A stretch of 64,000 nt of DNA, from assembly GCF_002911015.1 (NCBI RefSeq), contig NZ_KZ626841.1, forward strand, positions 124,001-188,000, in the 5' to 3' direction. Positions 34,669 through 43,444 of the stretch are shown here, one piece after another. The translations under genes and the position numbers were made by a program. The notes below the pieces were generated by a model that was given only the letters and a program-made list of their open reading frames with translations, did no database searches and was not told the DNA's origin. Source of the DNA: Streptomyces populi (GTDB lineage Bacteria; Actinomycetota; Actinomycetes; Streptomycetales; Streptomycetaceae). Positions within the stretch are counted from its first letter, which is position 1, and each line of letters opens with the position of its first letter.

Positions 34669-35574
34669 ATGGATGACACAACCAAGATCGCTCTGGCCGC
34701 GGCTGTCGCCGGAGGCTATCTGCTGGGGCGTACGAAGAAGGCCCGCCTCGCGTTCGGCTTGGCGACCTATATCGCCGGCCGCAGAGTCGGGCTCGACCCG
34801 AAGCAGTTGGCCACGGAGGGCCTGAAGAGGCTCTCGGACGTTCCGGGTGTCGCGGACCTCCAGGAGCAGGTGCGGGGCGAACTGATGGACGCCGGCCGTC
34901 ACGCGCTCAAGGCCGCGGCCGACCGCCGTCTCGGCGACCTGGCCGACACCCTCCACGAACGGAGGCTGCGCATCGGTGAGAAGGACGAGAAGGGGGAGCA
35001 GGACGACTCGGAGGAGGACGAGTACGAGGAGGAGCCGGAGCAGGAGGCCGACCGGGACGAGTACGACGAGGAGGACGAGGAGCCGGAGGACGAGGCCGAA
35101 GAGGAGGAGCCGGAGGAGGACGAGGAGCCGCAGGACGAGGCCGAAGAGGAGGAGCCGGAGGAGGACGAGGAGCCGCAGGACGAGGCCGAAGAGGAAGAGC
35201 CGGAGCGGCCGCGAAGGCAGCGCCGGAGCACCGGGAGCGCGACGAGCAGGCGTGCCCCCGCATCCGCTTCCCGCAAGGGGACCGCCAAGAAGGCCGCCAA
35301 GAGGACCGCGTCCTCGGGAACGGGCGGTTCGGGCAGGCGGCCCGCGGCCAGGAAGGCGCCCGCGAAGAAGACGGCGGCCAAGAAGACCGCACCGGCAAAG
35401 AAGACGGCGGCCAAGAAGGCGGCGGCGAAGAAGACCGCACCGGCCAAGAAGGCGCCCGCCAAGAAGGCGGCGGCGAAGAAGACCGCTCCGGCCAAGAAGG
35501 CGCCCGCGAAGAAGGCCGCCACGAAGAGATCTTCGTCCAGGACGGCCAAGAGCACTTCCGGACGCCGGAGGTAG
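34669..35574 (+). CDS. Gas-vesicle-linked protein with acidic repeats and lysine-rich tail
   Basis: The 301-aa protein has an N-terminal membrane-like segment (IALAAAVAGGYLLGRTKKARLAFGLATYIAG), a helical part (to about 100), a Glu/Asp-rich region (100-180) including three copies of a 15-residue unit, and a histone H1-like tail of KKTAAKKTAPAKK repeats (215-300). It is divergent from gvpO and coupled by a 4-bp gap to the SRPBCC gene. Similar genes accompany gvp clusters in other streptomycetes. The start is the ATG at 34669; the RBS (GAAGGG) is moderate. Function unknown. Confidence 0.85.
   Translation: MDDTTKIALAAAVAGGYLLGRTKKARLAFGLATYIAGRRVGLDPKQLATEGLKRLSDVPGVADLQEQVRGELMDAGRHALKAAADRRLGDLADTLHERRLRIGEKDEKGEQDDSEEDEYEEEPEQEADRDEYDEEDEEPEDEAEEEEPEEDEEPQDEAEEEEPEEDEEPQDEAEEEEPERPRRQRRSTGSATSRRAPASASRKGTAKKAAKRTASSGTGGSGRRPAARKAPAKKTAAKKTAPAKKTAAKKAAAKKTAPAKKAPAKKAAAKKTAPAKKAPAKKAATKRSSSRTAKSTSGRRR
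35071..35205 (+). repeat. Three tandem 45-bp coding repeats
   Basis: Units 35071-35115, 35116-35160 and 35161-35205 are nearly identical (only single-base differences) and encode the acidic unit EDEEP(E/Q)DEAEEEEPE. Such DNA can gain or lose units by slippage without a frameshift. Confidence 0.9.
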
Positions 35575-35578
35575 TGTC

Positions 35579-36649
35579 ATGGCGACCAAAGAACGGGACA
35601 AGGACGACACGGAACTCTCGGGCCTGGACGCACTGCGCGAAGAGTTCACCGACTACCTCGGTGCCCAGCTGGAACACCTGGCGGACAAGGCCGGGGACAA
35701 GGTCGCGGACGCGACCGACCACCTCTTCGACGTCGCCGAGAACGGCGGCCCCCTTCTGAAAGCCGGTTCTCGCATTCTGCAGGGGGACTCCCCGCTGAAG
35801 GCGATCGTGGGGGAGAAGGCCAAGAGCGCCAAGGACAGCGTCGTCGACAAGGTCAAGGGGGCTTTCGGCGGCAAGAAGGGGGGGCGGGGCAAGGGCAAGT
35901 CCGGCAGCACCAAGACCATGAACATGATCGAGGTGCTGGACGTCGGCGTACCGATCCGGAAGGCCTACGACCACTGGTGCCAGTACGAGAAGTTCAGCAG
36001 TTTCACCAAGGGGGTGCGCAGCGCCTCCCAGGACGGCAAGGGCGGCAGCGACTGGAAGGTGAAGGTCGGTCCGTCCACCCGGGGTTGGAAGGCGACCGTC
36101 CGGGAACAGATCCCGGACGAGCGGATCGAGTGGAGTTCGGAAGGCGCCAAGGGCAGCACGCGCGGCTGCGTCAGCTTCCACGAGATCACACCGACCCTGA
36201 CCCGCATCGTGCTCGTCGTCGAGTACTACCCCTCCGGCTTCTTCGAGAAGACCGGCAACCTCTGGCGTGCCCAAGGCCGCCGTCTGCGGCTGGACTTCAA
36301 GAACTTCCAGCGCTACGTCACGCTCACCGACGAGGAGGCCGAGGGCTGGCGCGGCGAGATCCGCGGCGGCGACGTGGTCCGCACGCACGACGAGGCGCTG
36401 GAGGAGGAGGAAGCGGCTGCCGGCGACGAGGAGGAAGGCGCGGAGGACTACGACGGCGAGGAGACCCCGGAGGGCGAGGAGGAAGGCGCGGAGGAGTACG
36501 ACGGCGAGGAGATTCCGGAGGGCGAGGAGGACGAGGAAGGGGAGGAAGAAGAACTCCCGGAGGAGGACGAGGAGAGTCCGGAGGACGGCGACGAAGCGGA
36601 GGAGGAGTACGACGAGGAGGACGGGGAGTACGACGACGAGGAGGAGTGA
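35579..36649 (+). CDS. SRPBCC (polyketide cyclase/START-like) protein with acidic tail
   Basis: Residues 1-115 are helical and basic near the end (KSAKDSVVDKVKGAFGGKKGGRG). A SRPBCC domain covers about 117-260: MNMIEVLDVGVPIRKAYDHWCQYEKFSSFTKGVRS, IPDERIEWSSEG, VSFHEITPTLTRIVLVVEYYPSG. The C-terminal 90 residues are almost only Glu, Asp, Gly and Tyr. GGAGG precedes the ATG and overlaps the previous stop. It probably works with the upstream gene and the gvp operon in vesicle formation or lipid binding; this is inference. Confidence 0.87.
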   Translation: MATKERDKDDTELSGLDALREEFTDYLGAQLEHLADKAGDKVADATDHLFDVAENGGPLLKAGSRILQGDSPLKAIVGEKAKSAKDSVVDKVKGAFGGKKGGRGKGKSGSTKTMNMIEVLDVGVPIRKAYDHWCQYEKFSSFTKGVRSASQDGKGGSDWKVKVGPSTRGWKATVREQIPDERIEWSSEGAKGSTRGCVSFHEITPTLTRIVLVVEYYPSGFFEKTGNLWRAQGRRLRLDFKNFQRYVTLTDEEAEGWRGEIRGGDVVRTHDEALEEEEAAAGDEEEGAEDYDGEETPEGEEEGAEEYDGEEIPEGEEDEEGEEEELPEEDEESPEDGDEAEEEYDEEDGEYDDEEE

Positions 36650-36820
36650 GGGACCGGCGTACGAGGGCGCCGCGACCGGATGCCCGGGTGGTGTCAGGGC
36701 ACCGGCCCCCGCCACCCGGCCTCGGGTCCGTTCCGTCGTGATCCGTTCCGTCGCGACGTGCGCGTGCGGGGCCGGGCCGTCGCCCGCCCGCGCGGCGCGT
36801 GAGCCGGGGACGCGGGGCCC

Positions 36821-37189
36821 TCAGGTCTCGTCCTCCAGGCGGATCACCTTCCTGAGGTCCTCGTGCGCCTTGCCGGGTGCGCCTTCCTGCGCCTCCAGCA
36901 GCGCCGAGGCGATGGCGTCCAGCTTGCGCTGGATCGCCCGCTCGGACCGCAGCTCGGAGTTCTTCAGCAGCGCCAGGAGCAGCAGCGTCACGGCGGTCAT
37001 CGCGTCGCCGGCGAGGAGGAGCCATTCCCCGGCGAGGCCGGCGACGTGGACGGCCACCGTCAGCGAGACCAGTCCGACGCAGAACGCGAAGAAGGCGGGC
37101 GAGCTGGTGAACCTCGACCCGGCCTCGGCGAGCCGCTCGAACCTGCCGCGCTCTTCGCCGCCGCGGTCGGCGGGATGCTGGAAGGTCAT
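36821..37189 (-). CDS. Low-affinity iron permease family protein
   Basis: The 122-aa protein has RFERLAEAGSRFTSSPAFFAFCVGLVSL, then LLLAGDAMTAVTLLLLALLKNSELRSERAIQRKLDAI, two membrane segments in the pattern of the low-affinity iron permease family (a name from fungi; bacterial function is unproven). It follows the CsbD gene by 2 bp on the same strand. Confidence 0.8.
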   Translation of the reverse strand: MTFQHPADRGGEERGRFERLAEAGSRFTSSPAFFAFCVGLVSLTVAVHVAGLAGEWLLLAGDAMTAVTLLLLALLKNSELRSERAIQRKLDAIASALLEAQEGAPGKAHEDLRKVIRLEDET

Positions 37190-37191
37190 GG

Positions 37192-37368
37192 TCAGTGCTT
37201 GGCCCACTTGCGCACGCGCGCCGAGGCCTTCTCCGTCATCTCCTGGGCCTTGCCGCGCAGTTGCTCACGACGGCCCGCCCGCTGCACCGAGGTGTCGCCC
37301 AGTGCCTTTCCGACGGACTCCTTCACCTTTCCCTTGATCTGCTTGGCCTTCGCGTTGCCCTGGAACAT
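37192..37368 (-). CDS. CsbD-like stress protein
   Basis: The 58-aa MFQGNAKAKQIKGKVKESVGK with LGDTSVQRAGRREQLRGKAQEMTEKA is the CsbD pattern, a short four-helix stress protein. It lies directly upstream of the iron-permease-like gene. A second CsbD gene is at 38656. Confidence 0.85.
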   Translation of the reverse strand: MFQGNAKAKQIKGKVKESVGKALGDTSVQRAGRREQLRGKAQEMTEKASARVRKWAKH

Positions 37369-37651
37369 CGTCGTCGCCGTCCTCCGGGTGCGCGCCGTGC
37401 CACGACACGGCGGATCGGTTCCCCTTCCTCACCGTGTGGCCTCGCGGACGGCACCGCAAACCGGCCTGTCCGTCCCGCGTCGGCGCCCCGGGACGCGTGG
37501 CCGGTTCCTCCCCGCGGCGGCGCGCGGACGGTTTCTCCCCGACACGGAGGGGGACCCGATGACGACAGCCCGGAGTCGTGAGAAGGGCCGGCCCCGACGG
37601 GGCCGGACGCGTAAGGAGCCGGGCCGGACAGCGAAAGGACGAAGGAGAGTC

Positions 37652-37822
37652 ATGACCGCGGACGTCGGTACCAGGAACACCTCGCAGCCGGAGACGGGAT
37701 GGGCGAAGGCGCGCCGCCTGAGGCGGGCCGGCCCGCGGACCTGCCTTCCGGCCACGGCCGGTGAGACGGCACGTCACGACCGGAGCACCCCGGAGGGGAA
37801 CATCATCAGGGGTGAGGACTGA
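37652..37822 (+). CDS. Small hypothetical protein
   Basis: GAAGGAG lies 5 nt before an ATG opening a 56-codon frame (MTADVGTRNTSQPETGWAKA). An in-frame ATG at 37559, also with a GGAGGGGG site, would add 31 basic residues. The peptide is basic with no domain or signal. Its support is the RBS and the intergenic position only. Confidence 0.45.
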   Translation: MTADVGTRNTSQPETGWAKARRLRRAGPRTCLPATAGETARHDRSTPEGNIIRGED

Positions 37823-37855
37823 CCGTCCGTCACCCCTTCGCCGGTGGCCGCGCCG

Positions 37856-38413
37856 TCACGAGCCCGAGGAAGCGGAGTCCGTCTCGGAACGCAGCCGGCG
37901 GACCTCGTCCTCGGGAGGGCGGCGCAGGTCCTCGTCCAGCAGGCGCTCGGGTATGTCGTCGTCGGGGATCAGGTGGGCGGCCGGCTGTCCCTCGGGGTCC
38001 GCTTCGCCGTCGACGCCGTCGATGCCGGTGTCCTCGGCGATCATGTCGTGCTCGGCGTCCTGATGGGCGCCCACGTCGAGGGCCAGGAGTCGTTCCTCGG
38101 GGTCCTCCGCGCCGACCTCGTCGTCCAGGAACTCGCCTCCGTCGCCCGTCAGGTCGTCCACGCCGTCGTCCTCGTCGGGGTCCCCCAGCGCCGGGTCGAT
38201 CCGCTCCTCGGCCAGCTTCTCGTCCAGGCTCTCCCCCTCGCGCTGCTCACGCACCGTGGTGCCCCGGTGGTCCACCGCGAACGGGCGCTCGGGGGGCGAC
38301 CACCCTTCGTCGAAGGGATCCGCGCCCCTGTCCTCGAGGGTGTCCTCCGGATCGAGGATGCCTTCGTCCTCGCGGATGTCGGGACCTCCCGGCTGGTAGA
38401 CCTCATCACCCAT
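37856..38413 (-). CDS. DUF5709 acidic protein
   Basis: DEVYQPGGPDIREDEGILDPEDTLEDRGADPFDEGWSPPERPFAVDHRGTT, GESLDEKLAEERID and HDMIAEDTGIDG are the DUF5709 pattern, very acidic and probably disordered. The ATG at 38413 is chosen because family members start just before DEVYQP; 38476 is an in-frame alternative with a GGAG site. Confidence 0.85.
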   Translation of the reverse strand: MGDEVYQPGGPDIREDEGILDPEDTLEDRGADPFDEGWSPPERPFAVDHRGTTVREQREGESLDEKLAEERIDPALGDPDEDDGVDDLTGDGGEFLDDEVGAEDPEERLLALDVGAHQDAEHDMIAEDTGIDGVDGEADPEGQPAAHLIPDDDIPERLLDEDLRRPPEDEVRRLRSETDSASSGS

Positions 38414-38655
38414 GACGTCGTCCTCGCTCTGGCTGCCCGAGATGGGCACGACCCTCCGGACGGATCCGAGTGTCATCGGCCCATGTCTCCAGGCTCACCC
38501 AGCCCACCCGTTCCGGCATGCCGGAAACCCGCGCGACCACGGAGGGTGACCGGAAGGCCGGGCGGTGATTCTCGATCTCCACGTTTGGCACCGGCCGGAC
38601 GGGTCACTCGTTGCCTCGACACTCGAAGCCGATCGTGATGGGGAAGTGAGACATC

Positions 38656-38829
38656 GTGAGTGGCGAGCAGAAGGCCAAGGCCAAGATGGAACAGGCCAAG
38701 GGCAAGACCAAGGAAGCAGCCGGGCGCGCCGTCGGCAACGAGCGGATGACCGCCGAGGGCCGGGCCGAGAAGGCCAAGGGCGACGCACGGCAGGCCAAGG
38801 AGAAGACGAAGGACGTCTTCAAGGACTGA
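38656..38829 (+). CDS. CsbD family stress protein
   Basis: The 57-aa protein SGEQKAKAKMEQAKGKTKEAAGR with NERMTAEGRAEKAKGDARQAKEKTKDVFKD is a typical CsbD. The GTG start follows GGGGAAG. A strong hairpin at 38900-38929 ends the transcript. Confidence 0.88.
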   Translation: MSGEQKAKAKMEQAKGKTKEAAGRAVGNERMTAEGRAEKAKGDARQAKEKTKDVFKD

Positions 38830-38899
38830 AGGCCGCCCTGGCGGGGTCTGACGGCCCAGGTCCAGGGATCCCGGCCCGGCCGCCGGGCCGAGTCACCAC

Positions 38900-38929
38900 G
38901 TGGGGTCCGTTCCGGGGAACGGGCCCCAC
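38900..38929 (+). terminator. 14-bp terminator hairpin after csbD
   Basis: GTGGGGTCCGTTCC (38900-38913) pairs with GGAACGGGCCCCAC (38916-38929) with one G-T pair and a 2-nt loop. It lies 71 bp after the CsbD stop and before the MFS gene. Confidence 0.7.
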
Positions 38930-39019
38930 GGCCGTGCGCCCGGCGTGAGAGCGGACCCCGTGTTGCCGTACGCCTCCGCGGGCCGAAGATGGTGGGGGTG
39001 GCGGAGAGGAGTCCCCGGC

Positions 39020-40531
39020 GTGGAACCGGACGCGCAGACGGACGGACGGGGGGACCGCGTGCCGGGGACGGCCGAGGGGGCCGATCCGCGCCGGTGGCGC
39101 GCCCTGTGGGTCACCTTGACGGCGGGGTTCATGAGCCTGCTCGACGTCACCATCGTCGCCGTCGCACTGCCCTCCATGCAGCGGGCCCTGCACGCCTCCG
39201 CCCCGTCGATCCAATGGGTCGTCTCCGGGTACGCCCTCACCTTCGCCCTGGTTCTCGTGACGGCGGGACGGGTGGGCGACGCGATCGGCCGCCGACGGAT
39301 CTTCCTGCTCGCCCTCGCCGCCTTCGTCCTGTGCAGCGCCGCCGCCGGAGCCGCGCCGACCATCACGCTCCTCGTCGTGGCCCGGCTGGCCCAGGGCATG
39401 GCCGCGGGGTGCCTGGCACCGCAGAACTCCGCCCTCATCCAGCAGATGTTCCGGGGAGCCGAGCGGGGGCGGGCGTTCGGGCTCTTCGGGGCGACCGTCG
39501 GGATCTCCAGCGCGGTGGGCCCCGTCATCGGCGGCCTGATCCTGATGCTCGCCGACGGCCCCCAGGGCTGGCGCTGGATCTTCTACGTGAACGTGCCGGT
39601 CGGAGCCGTCGCCTTCCTGCTGGGGATGCGCCTGCTGCCCAAGGCCGCCCCGCGCCGCCGGGAGCGGCTCGACCTGCGGGGCGTCCTGCTGCTCGGCTGC
39701 GGGGTGCTGGCGCTGATGCTTCCGCTGATCCTGGCGGAGTCCGGCGGCGTACGAAGGCTGTGGTGGCTCTTCCCGGCGGGGCTGGGCCTTCTCGTGGTGT
39801 TCGCCTGGTGGGAGCGGCGCCTGACCGCGGCCGGCGGGCAGCCGCTCCTGGATCCGCGCCTGGTGACGAGCACGCGGGGTTACGCCGCAGGGGCGGCCAT
39901 CGCGGCCCTGTACTTCGTGGGCTTCAGCGGGGTGTGGCTGGTGTTCGCGCTGTACTTCCAGAACGGCCAGGGCTACTCCCCGCTGCGATCGGGGCTCGCC
40001 GTGACGCCCTTCGCCGTCGGTTCGGCCGCGGCGGCCGTGGTGGCCGGACGGCTCGTCGAGCGGCTGGGCCGGCTGCTGACCGTCTGTGGTCTCTCCGCCG
40101 TCGCCCTGGGACTGGGCGGCGCCGTGCTGGTCCTGCGCCTCGCACCCGGGGATCCGGCCGTGTGGTACGCGGCTCCGGCCCTGTTCGTCGGCGGACTGGG
40201 CAGTGGCTGCGTCATCTCGCCGAACGTCACGATGACGCTCCGGGACGTGCCGGTGCGGATGGCGGGCGCGGCCGGCGGAGCCCTGCAGACGGCCCAGCGG
40301 CTGGGCGGCGCCGTCGGCACGGCGGCGCTGCCCGGGCTGTTCTACGTGGTGCTCGGCACGGGTCGGCACGACTTCCGCTCCGCCGTGGCGATCGCCGTCG
40401 GCTCCGGGATCGTGGCCATCCTCTGCGCCCTCGGCCTCGCCGTCCACGACTGGCTGCGCGACCACGGGCCCCGGTCGCCGGGCCGCCCTTCCGGGACGTC
40501 GCACGACCACACCCGCGCGAGTCGTCCCTGA
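39020..40531 (+). CDS. MFS multidrug exporter (EmrB/QacA type, 14 TM)
   Basis: The 503-aa protein begins with a short polar stretch, then FMSLLDVTIVAVALPSMQRAL (the DHA2 first-helix motif), WVVSGYALTFALVLVTAGRVGDAIGRRRIF, and about 14 membrane segments in all. GAGGAG lies 8 nt before the GTG at 39020. No adjacent regulator is seen, so the drug or metabolite is unknown. Confidence 0.92.
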   Translation: MEPDAQTDGRGDRVPGTAEGADPRRWRALWVTLTAGFMSLLDVTIVAVALPSMQRALHASAPSIQWVVSGYALTFALVLVTAGRVGDAIGRRRIFLLALAAFVLCSAAAGAAPTITLLVVARLAQGMAAGCLAPQNSALIQQMFRGAERGRAFGLFGATVGISSAVGPVIGGLILMLADGPQGWRWIFYVNVPVGAVAFLLGMRLLPKAAPRRRERLDLRGVLLLGCGVLALMLPLILAESGGVRRLWWLFPAGLGLLVVFAWWERRLTAAGGQPLLDPRLVTSTRGYAAGAAIAALYFVGFSGVWLVFALYFQNGQGYSPLRSGLAVTPFAVGSAAAAVVAGRLVERLGRLLTVCGLSAVALGLGGAVLVLRLAPGDPAVWYAAPALFVGGLGSGCVISPNVTMTLRDVPVRMAGAAGGALQTAQRLGGAVGTAALPGLFYVVLGTGRHDFRSAVAIAVGSGIVAILCALGLAVHDWLRDHGPRSPGRPSGTSHDHTRASRP

Positions 40532-40660
40532 GACGGACGCGCGAGACGCGGTGTCGTAGGCGCACGGGCCGGCCGGACACGTCCACAGCCCCCTCACAGC
40601 GGCCGAAAAGGTGTGACGGGCGGATGAACTCCCAGTAGACGATGATCAGTTCAAGCCGTT

Positions 40661-40684
40661 GTCTTGTCGTCTCCATGACAAGAC
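40661..40684. promoter_or_regulatory. Inverted repeat upstream of the M4 protease
   Basis: GTCTTGTC and GACAAGAC form perfect 8-bp arms around GTCTCCAT. The size suits a dimeric regulator site. It lies about 390 bp before the protease start. Confidence 0.45.
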
Positions 40685-40811
40685 TGCCGGAATGGTGTCA
40701 CGCTGCTGTCGGACGCTCACACTTCGTTCACACCCCCTCCACCCCCTCCGTGTCACGCGCCCCTCCGCACCACCACTCCCTCCGTACCCCCACCGCCCCT
40801 CCACGCCGTCA

Positions 40812-40834
40812 CCCCCACCCCACCCCTCGGCCCC
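40812..40834 (-). other. Potential G-quadruplex on the minus strand
   Basis: Four C-runs of 5, 4, 4 and 4 bases separated by A, A and TCGG (40812-40834) give, on the minus strand, four runs of at least four G with loops of 1-4 nt. That is a strong intramolecular G-quadruplex pattern on the template strand of the protease leader. Confidence 0.55.
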
Positions 40835-41069
40835 TCGCCGTCTTCGCGTCCTCCAGCCCGGCCCGGCCCCGCCCCCCGTGCGGCCCGGTCCCCGCCGGTG
40901 CCCCCGCACCCTCGCGATCCACGCGCCACCGACTCCGCGAGCGTCTTCGTGCGGCACCCCGTGCTGCTCCGCCCGCTCGGCCCTCCGACCTCCGTGGACC
41001 GGTCGTACCCCGCCGGCCCCGGACGCCCGGGGCACCCCCCGGGCCAACCCCCCGCAGAAGGAGATGGCA

Positions 41070-43385
41070 TTGAACCGGCAACACACCTCCGTCCGCCGCC
41101 GCAGACGCGCCACGGTCCTCGCGCTCACCGCCGCGAGCTCCTTACTGGCGCTCGCCGTCCGGCCGGACCTCGCGTCCGCCGCCTCCGCGGACCCCGTGCC
41201 CACCAGGACCGTCACCGGGATCCCCGCCTCCGGGCACCCGGTCGCCGCCCGGATCGTCTCCGAGCCCCGGTCCGGCGCCCTCCAGGCCCCGCTGTCGCCC
41301 ACCCGGCGCGCCGCGCTCGTGGAGAGCGCCGGAGCGGCGGCGGGCGCCACCGCGAAGCGGCTCGGGCTCGGCGCCCGCGAGCGGCTCGTCGCCAAGGACG
41401 TCGCCCAGGACCGGGACGGTACGACCCATACGCGGTACGAGCGCACCTACGCGGGACTGCCGGTGCTCGGCGGTGATCTGGTCGTGCACCTGAAGGACGG
41501 CCGGAGCACCGTGTCCGAGGCGCACCGGGCCGCCGTCACCGTGCCGAGCGTCCGGCCGGGGATTCCCGCCGGCGTCGCCGCGGCGAAGGCCCTCGCGGTG
41601 AGCCGGAAGGCGGCCGTCACGCGGTCCCGTGCCGACGGGGCGCCCCGGCTCGTCGTCTGGGCCGCGGGCACCCGCCCGGTCCTGGCCTGGGAATCCGTGA
41701 TCGACGGCGTCCAGCGCGACGGCACACCCAGCGAACTGCACGTCATCACCGACGCGACCTCCGGCAAGACCGCCTCCCGGTACGAGGGCGTCGAGACGGG
41801 CACGGGAACGGGCCAGTACGTGGGTACGGTGCCGCTCTCCACCACGCCGTCCGGATCGTCGTACCAACTGGTCGACGGTGACCGTGCCGGCCATCGCACC
41901 TACGACCTCAACCAGGGAACCTCCGGCACCGGAACCCTGTTCACGGACGACAACGATGTCTGGGGCAGCGGCGCCCAGAGCGACCGGCAGACCGCCGGCG
42001 TCGACGTCGCCTACGGTGCGGCGGCGACCTGGGACTACTACAAGGAGGTCTTCGGCCGCAACGGGATCCGCAACGACGGGGTCGCCGCCTACAGCCGGGC
42101 CCACTACGGCAACAACTACGTCAACGCCTTCTGGCAGGACAGCTGCTTCTGCATGACCTACGGCGACGGCTCGGGCAACACGCACCCCCTGACCGCCCTG
42201 GACGTCGCCGCCCACGAGATGAGCCACGGCGTGACCGCGGCCACCGCCAACCTCACCTACTCGGGGGAGTCGGGCGGCCTCAACGAGGCGACGTCGGACA
42301 TCTTCGCCGCGGCCGTGGAGTTCCACGAGAACCTCGCGGCCGACGTGCCCGACTACCTGGTCGGCGAGAAGATCGACATCCGTGGCACCGGTGCGCCGCT
42401 GCGCTACATGGACAAACCCTCGAGGGACGGGTCCTCCCGCGACTACTGGGACTCCTCGCTGGGCGGCATCGACGTCCACTACTCCTCGGGGCCGGCGAAC
42501 CACTTCTTCTACCTGCTCTCCGAGGGCAGCGGCGCGAAGACCGTCAACGGGGTGTCGTACGACAGCCCGACCCGCGACGGTCTGCCGGTGACCGGCATCG
42601 GCATCGAGAACGCCGCCGCGATCTGGTACCGCGCGCTGACGACCTACATGACGTCGACGACCAACTACGCCGGTGCCAGGGTCGCCACCCTGAAGGCCGC
42701 GGGCGATCTCTTCGGGGAGTACAGCCCCACGTACCTCGCCGTCGCCGACGCCTGGGCGGCCATCAACGTCGGTGACCGCATCGCCCTCGGGGTCAACGTC
42801 GCCCCGGTCGCCGACCAGACCTCCGGCGTCGGCCAGGAAGTGTCCCTCCAGGTCAACGCGTACACCACCAACACCGGCGCGAGCCTGACCTACACGGCCA
42901 CCGGACTGCCCGAGGGCCTCGCCGTCGGTGACACCGGGCTGATCTCCGGCATCCCCGTCGCGCCGGGGACCAGCGACACGACGGTCACCGTGACCGACAG
43001 CACCGGCGCGACCGTGTCGGTGGCCTTCCACTGGCGGATCGCGTACGTCTACGCCAACGGCACGCGCGTGGACATCCCCGACCTGGGTCCCGCGGTCGAG
43101 TCGCCCATCACGATCACGGGCCGGCCGGGCAACGCCTCGGCGACCACCGAGGTCTACGTCAACATCGTCCACACCTACCGCGGTGACCTGACGGTCGATC
43201 TGGTCGGCCCCGACGGAACCGTGTACTCCCTGCTGAACCGCAGCGGGGGCTCGGCCGACAACGTGGACCAGACGTTCACGGTGGACGCCTCCGCGCAGCC
43301 GGTCGACGGCACCTGGAAGCTGCGGGTCCGCGATCTCGCGTCGATCGACGTCGGCTACATCCAGCAGTGGAGGATCACGCCCTGA
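41070..43385 (+). CDS. Secreted M4 (thermolysin-type) neutral metalloprotease with P domain
   Basis: A signal peptide (RRRRRATVLALTAASSLLALAV, cleaved near LASAAS) is followed by a propeptide with FTP and PepSY regions to about 230. The catalytic domain has HEMSH at 382-386, zinc ligand Glu406 (HExxH-x19-E) and active-site His470 in DVHYSSGPANHFF. A C-terminal Ig-like repeat (about 575-650) and a proprotein-convertase P domain (about 660-771) follow. The TTG at 41070 is preferred to the ATG at 41064, because GAAGGAG ends directly at that ATG but is 6 nt from the TTG. Confidence 0.93.
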   Translation: MNRQHTSVRRRRRATVLALTAASSLLALAVRPDLASAASADPVPTRTVTGIPASGHPVAARIVSEPRSGALQAPLSPTRRAALVESAGAAAGATAKRLGLGARERLVAKDVAQDRDGTTHTRYERTYAGLPVLGGDLVVHLKDGRSTVSEAHRAAVTVPSVRPGIPAGVAAAKALAVSRKAAVTRSRADGAPRLVVWAAGTRPVLAWESVIDGVQRDGTPSELHVITDATSGKTASRYEGVETGTGTGQYVGTVPLSTTPSGSSYQLVDGDRAGHRTYDLNQGTSGTGTLFTDDNDVWGSGAQSDRQTAGVDVAYGAAATWDYYKEVFGRNGIRNDGVAAYSRAHYGNNYVNAFWQDSCFCMTYGDGSGNTHPLTALDVAAHEMSHGVTAATANLTYSGESGGLNEATSDIFAAAVEFHENLAADVPDYLVGEKIDIRGTGAPLRYMDKPSRDGSSRDYWDSSLGGIDVHYSSGPANHFFYLLSEGSGAKTVNGVSYDSPTRDGLPVTGIGIENAAAIWYRALTTYMTSTTNYAGARVATLKAAGDLFGEYSPTYLAVADAWAAINVGDRIALGVNVAPVADQTSGVGQEVSLQVNAYTTNTGASLTYTATGLPEGLAVGDTGLISGIPVAPGTSDTTVTVTDSTGATVSVAFHWRIAYVYANGTRVDIPDLGPAVESPITITGRPGNASATTEVYVNIVHTYRGDLTVDLVGPDGTVYSLLNRSGGSADNVDQTFTVDASAQPVDGTWKLRVRDLASIDVGYIQQWRITP

Positions 43386-43404
43386 TCCAGGACTGACCCG
43401 ATCC

Positions 43405-43432
43405 CGTCCGGACCGCCCCCGCGGTCCGGACG
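43405..43432 (+). terminator. 12-bp hairpin after the M4 protease
   Basis: CGTCCGGACCGC (43405-43416) and GCGGTCCGGACG (43421-43432) pair perfectly around CCCC. It is the first of two tandem hairpins, 20 bp after the protease stop. Confidence 0.7.
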
Positions 43433-43444
43433 GTCCGCCGTCCG

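Larger units (their letters stand above)
40532..41069. other. 538-bp leader of the M4 protease gene with C-rich tract
   Basis: No gene is supported on either strand. It contains an 8-bp inverted repeat (40661-40684) and a 300-bp stretch (about 40730-41040) that is extremely rich in C and poor in G and A on the plus strand, unlike any other gap in the window. Confidence 0.6.

Noticed and set aside
38565..38948. Plus-strand frame starting ILDLHVWHRPDG upstream of csbD
   Set aside because: It has no RBS and runs through the CsbD gene in another frame into low-complexity sequence.
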